In this document: in pieces, positions 5,658 to 7,995 of the stretch
How the letters are laid out: the number at the start of each line of letters is the position of its first letter
Numbering within the stretch: the first letter of the stretch is position 1
Assembly (NCBI GenBank): GCA_007128555.1
Contig: SKXF01000166.1
Span: 1-7,995 of the forward strand
Source of the DNA: Clostridia bacterium
GTDB taxonomy: Bacteria; Bacillota_E; SLMV01; PUMD01
Reading direction: 5' to 3'
DNA: 7,995 nucleotides
Notes under the pieces: model-generated
Seen by the model: only the letters and a program-made list of their open reading frames with translations
Databases searched by the model: none
What the model was told of the DNA's origin: nothing
Made by a program: the position numbers and the translations under genes

Positions 5658-6644
5658 TCAGACCTGTCCCGACCGGATACGGTCCAGCAGCTCCTGCATG
5701 TCCTCGGGCATGGGCGCCTCGAAGTCCATTCGTGTTCCCGTCGTCGGATGCTCGAAGGACAGATGATGGGCGTGCAGGGCCTGTCCCTGCATACCCCTGG
5801 AAGGCTGATCCTGGGCATAGAGAGGATCATCAACAACGGGATAACCTATGTAGGCCAGGTGGACCCGGATCTGGTGAGTGCGGCCCGTATCCAGCTGGCA
5901 GCGAAGAAGGGAGTGTCGCCCATCAAGAACATCGAGGACCCGGAACCAGGTCACCGCTGTCTTCCCACCCCGGCTTGCGACCTTCATCTTGAACCGGGTG
6001 TCGGGATCCCGGGTGACGCGGGCCTCGATCTTCCCCGTCTCCACGTCGACGGCTCCATAAACGAGGGCCAGGTAAATCCGCTTCATGTGCCGCTTCCTGA
6101 TCTGGTAAGAAAGATGTAGATGGGCCGTGTTGTTCTTGGCCACCACCATCAGGCCCGTGGTGTCCTTGTCGAGCCGATGCACTATCCCGGGACGCATGAT
6201 GTTGTTGATACTGGAAAGATCCGAGCAATGATGCAGTAAGGCGTGAACCAGGGTTCCCGATGCATGCCCAGGGGCGGGATGGACCACGAGCCCGCGCTGC
6301 TTGTTGATCACCAGGAGATCCTCATCCTCGAAGACAACGTCCAGGGGGATATTCTCAGGCTCGAGGGCTGTCTTACGAGCAGGAGGCACCATCAGAGTCA
6401 CCGGATCGTCGGTATGCACAAGATAACTGGGTGTGTCCACCATCTCACCGAGGACCTGGACGTTACCCTCCCGGATCAGGTTCTGGATGTAGGTGCGGGA
6501 GTATGCCTCCGAGGTGCGACGAGCCAGAAACACATCCACCCGGCTGCCGCTGTCCTCCTCCTGGACGATCCAATCGAGCACCTGGGTCCCGGGAGCAATT
6601 TCGCTTTCTTCCCACTCTGGCTCATCATAGAAGTCTTCGGCCAT
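5658..6644 (-). CDS. rluD: RluA/RluD-family 23S rRNA pseudouridine synthase
   Basis: A 328-residue pseudouridine synthase that isomerises uridines in structured RNA, most likely 23S rRNA. An acidic N-terminal tail of about 25 residues precedes an S4 RNA-binding domain (about 30-90, SRVDVFLARRTSEAYSRTYI...). The catalytic domain starts with DEDLLVINKQRGLVVHPAPGH at 107-127. The active-site block is HRLDKDTTGLMVVAK at 156-170, with D159 the expected nucleophile. Further conserved stretches are LDTGRTHQIRVHLAYIGYPVVDDPLY at 251-276 and LHAHHLSFEHP near 290-300. Length and domain order fit RluD-type enzymes. The ATG at 6644 is preferred over upstream in-frame starts: it sits one base after the lspA stop, with GGAGG 5 bases ahead inside lspA. 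The lspA-rluD order is classical in Gram-positive bacteria (the ylyB position). The exact uridines modified are inferred from family only; RluD versus a broader RluA-family role is not settled by sequence. Confidence 0.93.
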   Translation of the reverse strand: MAEDFYDEPEWEESEIAPGTQVLDWIVQEEDSGSRVDVFLARRTSEAYSRTYIQNLIREGNVQVLGEMVDTPSYLVHTDDPVTLMVPPARKTALEPENIPLDVVFEDEDLLVINKQRGLVVHPAPGHASGTLVHALLHHCSDLSSINNIMRPGIVHRLDKDTTGLMVVAKNNTAHLHLSYQIRKRHMKRIYLALVYGAVDVETGKIEARVTRDPDTRFKMKVASRGGKTAVTWFRVLDVLDGRHSLLRCQLDTGRTHQIRVHLAYIGYPVVDDPLYAQDQPSRGMQGQALHAHHLSFEHPTTGTRMDFEAPMPEDMQELLDRIRSGQV

Positions 6645-6645
6645 C

Positions 6646-7143
6646 TTACCCTCCCAGCTCATCCGCCGCCATACACCTGTCCTGCTCCTCTTTTGCACTC
6701 ACCCGCCACAGGTGAACCGCCAGCAGGACGGAGCCAACCACAAGTCCGATGTCGGCCACATTGAAGACCGGCCACACCCGAAAATCAATGAAGTCCACCA
6801 CGTATCCCCAGGCGATCCTGTCCACCTGGTTGCCCAGGGCACCGCCCAGGATCATACCGGCCGCTGGCCGACTCATAAGGTGACCATCGCGGGAAAAGTG
6901 ATGCCACCACAGGATCCCGGCAAGAAGCACCACGTTAGCTACAACAAAGAAAAGAAAGCGGCCACGAAGAATGCCGAAGGCTGCTCCCGTGTTTTGCACA
7001 TGGGTCCAATGCAGGACACCCTCGATGACAGGCACCGACTCCCCCAGGGGAAGTCCGCGCACGGCCAGGGCCTTAGTTACCCGATCTGCGACAAAAACCA
7101 GCACCATCCACCCGTACACCCATTCACCCTCCGCTCTGCTCAT
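6646..7143 (-). CDS. lspA: Lipoprotein signal peptidase (signal peptidase II)
   Basis: A 165-residue integral membrane aspartic protease that removes the signal peptide from diacylglyceryl-modified prolipoproteins, cutting before the lipidated Cys. Family landmarks appear in order: helix 1 with VFVADRVTK at 16-24, WTHVQNTGAAFGIL at 46-59, GGALGNQVDR at 100-109, VVDFIDF at 115-121 and WPVFNVADIGLVVG at 124-137. The expected catalytic aspartates are D117 (VVDF) and D131 (FNVAD). Four hydrophobic helices are visible, and the length is normal. A short hydrophilic tail after the last helix ends in a GGGAGGG stretch that doubles as the ribosome binding site of the next gene. The ATG at 7143 has no good upstream ribosome binding site, and a strong promoter lies only 9 bases away, suggesting leaderless translation. 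The binding-protein precursor encoded at 1-778, with its IAGC lipobox, is a natural client. Confidence 0.97.
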   Translation of the reverse strand: MSRAEGEWVYGWMVLVFVADRVTKALAVRGLPLGESVPVIEGVLHWTHVQNTGAAFGILRGRFLFFVVANVVLLAGILWWHHFSRDGHLMSRPAAGMILGGALGNQVDRIAWGYVVDFIDFRVWPVFNVADIGLVVGSVLLAVHLWRVSAKEEQDRCMAADELGG

Positions 7144-7152
7144 CTGGGCTTC

Positions 7153-7181
7153 ATTTTAGCACAGCCTGAAACATATACCAA
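7153..7181 (-). promoter_or_regulatory. Promoter of lspA-rluD, placed for a leaderless mRNA
   Basis: On the minus strand TTGGTA (7176-7181, 4/6 to TTGACA) and TAAAAT (7153-7158, 5/6 to TATAAT) are spaced by exactly 17 bases. Only 9 bases separate the -10 box from the lspA ATG at 7143, so a start about 7 bases downstream would give a leader of roughly 0-3 bases. The absence of a Shine-Dalgarno sequence before lspA agrees with that. Confidence 0.55.
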
Positions 7182-7183
7182 AC

Positions 7184-7294
7184 TCAGATGAGGGGCCGCA
7201 CGAAGCGAACGATGTCATCGCAGGCCCTCACCGCTGACCCCTGCAGTCCCAAACGCCGCCGCAGATCACCGGTTGCGCGAACACGGCAACCTCC
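7184..7294 (-). pseudogene. Possible C-terminal coding fragment upstream of lspA
   Basis: A 36-codon frame between an in-frame stop (7295-7297) and TGA (7184-7186), with no plausible start codon at its head. Its translation, ending GDLRRRLGLQGSAVRACDD then IVRFVRPLI, reads like a genuine protein C-terminus with basic and amphipathic helices. Upstream the same frame is closed and loses coding character. I do not recognise the family. It could be the tail of a decayed gene that once preceded lspA; the lspA promoter lies just beyond its stop. Low confidence. Confidence 0.2.
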
Positions 7295-7742
7295 CTACCG
7301 GCACCTGTTCATGCCATCCGGGTCCGTGCCCGGAAGTGATCGGTCCCATTCGTCTCGTCGTCTCGAGCCTGCATGGTGTTGTTGAGGTCGATGAGGGACT
7401 TGACGCTTGGACTCAGGGCCTCGTGGTGATTGCGCCGGGTGGGTACGGTCATGATCCCCATTCCGGATCCGTAGAGGGACTCGAGGCATCGGCGATCACC
7501 ACCGTCGATTCCGCGTACTTGCTGGGATCGAGACTCAGGTCTCCGACACCTCGAGACAGATAGCTTCGCCTCATTGCTGGGACAAAGCCCCGTTAATCCC
7601 ACACCCACAGAAAAAACTGGCTCTTCTCCGATTGAGTTGGTGCATAGTTGAAGGTGAATGGACACCCGTATAGTCGATATCATCTTGTAACCGACACCGT
7701 TCTGGCGTCCACTGCCACCGGCGCCGCAGTCTTTGCCGCCTG
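7190..7742. other. Degraded region without an intact gene
   Basis: More than 500 bases with open frames on both strands (for example plus 7273-7563 and minus 7309-7683), none with a recognisable domain or a convincing ribosome binding site. Short stretches look protein-like on opposite strands, such as GLVVIAPGGYGHDP on plus and ALSPSVKSLIDLNN on minus, which is the pattern of decayed or shadow coding sequence. The last 60 bases may carry the eroded upstream part of the alpha/beta-hydrolase remnant that begins at 7743. No repeats, tRNA or terminator hairpins were noticed. Confidence 0.35.
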
Positions 7743-7960
7743 GTGGATGCTGACAGGATCGGCGTCATGGGCCACTCCCTTGGCGGAGCGGCGACCCTTG
7801 GCATCGGCAGGCAGAGAAGCAGCGTCCGTGCGGTTATTGCGCTGGAAGCGACGTTTATGTACGATATTGTGGGCATGCCAAACGATCGGTTTGTGTTTCT
7901 GTGCCGGTGATGAATGTCTACTCAGGTTTTGGCACAAAAAAGAGGAGGTTACTATTGTGA
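7743..7960 (+). pseudogene. Alpha/beta-hydrolase remnant with intact nucleophile elbow
   Basis: A plus-strand fragment of an alpha/beta-hydrolase (esterase/dienelactone-hydrolase-like). VDADRIGVMGHSLGGAATLG is the nucleophile elbow region, with the serine codon at 7776-7778. It runs on through RAVIALEATFMYDIVGMPND to a TGA at 7908-7910. Right at this break the next frame reads PVMNVYSGFGTKK (from 7904), the block that in relatives follows a short PVPVLN-type strand. The fragment has therefore suffered a frameshift with a probable internal deletion. Upstream of 7743 the expected N-terminal half (oxyanion strand and HG motif) is absent or unreadable, and the Asp and His of the triad are missing. 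The shifted frame ends at TGA 7958-7960, overlapping the GTG start of the next gene. A sequencing error could mimic the frameshift, but not the missing N-terminus. Confidence 0.65.
7941..7948 (+). promoter_or_regulatory. Strong Shine-Dalgarno site that fixes the start of the last gene
   Basis: AGAGGAGG, a near-perfect complement of the 16S rRNA tail, ends 8 bases before the GTG at 7957. It decides a start that would otherwise be invisible so close to the window edge. Confidence 0.7.
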
Positions 7961-7995
7961 CAAACCAAACCCCTGCAGATGTTACCGGCCCAAAC
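7957..7995 (+). CDS. Start of an unidentified plus-strand gene, cut by the window
   Basis: A GTG start at 7957, 8 bases after AGAGGAGG, opens a frame of 13 codons reading MTNQTPADVTGPN before the window ends. The hydrophilic, Pro/Thr/Asn-rich beginning has no signal peptide in what is visible, and the family cannot be told from this. It overlaps the last stop of the hydrolase remnant by GTGA, the layout of a translationally coupled pair, so the two may once have been an operon. It is the only apparently intact plus-strand gene in the window. Confidence 0.6.
   Translation, partial: MTNQTPADVTGPN

Noticed and set aside
6645..6698. Longer RluD start overlapping the end of lspA
   Set aside because: The extra residues are simply the lspA tail read in another frame; the ATG at 6644 follows the lspA stop by one base with a good ribosome binding site.

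Overview
The window (about 8 kb, moderately high GC by eye) looks like chromosomal DNA from a free-living bacterium. Strong GGAGG-type ribosome binding sites, a lipoprotein signal peptide with a long acidic/proline-rich linker, an lspA-rluD gene pair and a possible T-box remnant together suggest a Bacillota-like (Firmicutes-related) lineage. That placement is an inference from style; no marker gene fixes the taxon.

All intact genes lie on the minus strand. Read in their own direction, from right to left, there are two blocks. The first is lspA (lipoprotein signal peptidase) -> rluD-like pseudouridine synthase -> GNAT N-acetyltransferase (7143 down to 4913). A good promoter sits so close to the lspA ATG that the mRNA is probably leaderless. 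The lspA stop and the rluD start are one base apart. The second block is amidohydrolase A -> amidohydrolase B -> oligopeptide-type ABC transporter substrate-binding lipoprotein (3368 down to position 1, where the last gene runs off the window). Amidohydrolases A and B are paralogues whose ends overlap by 7 bases. B keeps the HxH metal motif but has lost several other putative metal ligands, so it may be a pseudo-enzyme partner of A. Their position ahead of a transporter binding protein suggests import of a peptide- or amide-like compound followed by cytoplasmic hydrolysis.

Between and beyond these blocks the DNA is worn. At 3717-4130 there is a membrane-anchored formylglycine-generating-enzyme-type (SUMF1) gene cut off within the N-terminal part of its domain. 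The stretch 4131-4912 has no intact gene, but holds a coding-like fragment, a nested hairpin and a T-box-like antiterminator motif on the plus strand with no gene behind it. The right end (about 7184-7956) is also degraded. It contains a plus-strand alpha/beta-hydrolase remnant with an intact GHSLGG nucleophile elbow followed by a frame break. Immediately after it, a new plus-strand gene begins with an excellent ribosome binding site and runs off the window after 13 codons.

I see no tRNA, rRNA, CRISPR array, complete insertion sequence or phage gene. No wholly new system is evident. The most interesting signals are the catalytically asymmetric amidohydrolase pair, the orphan T-box-like element and the leaderless-looking lspA promoter.
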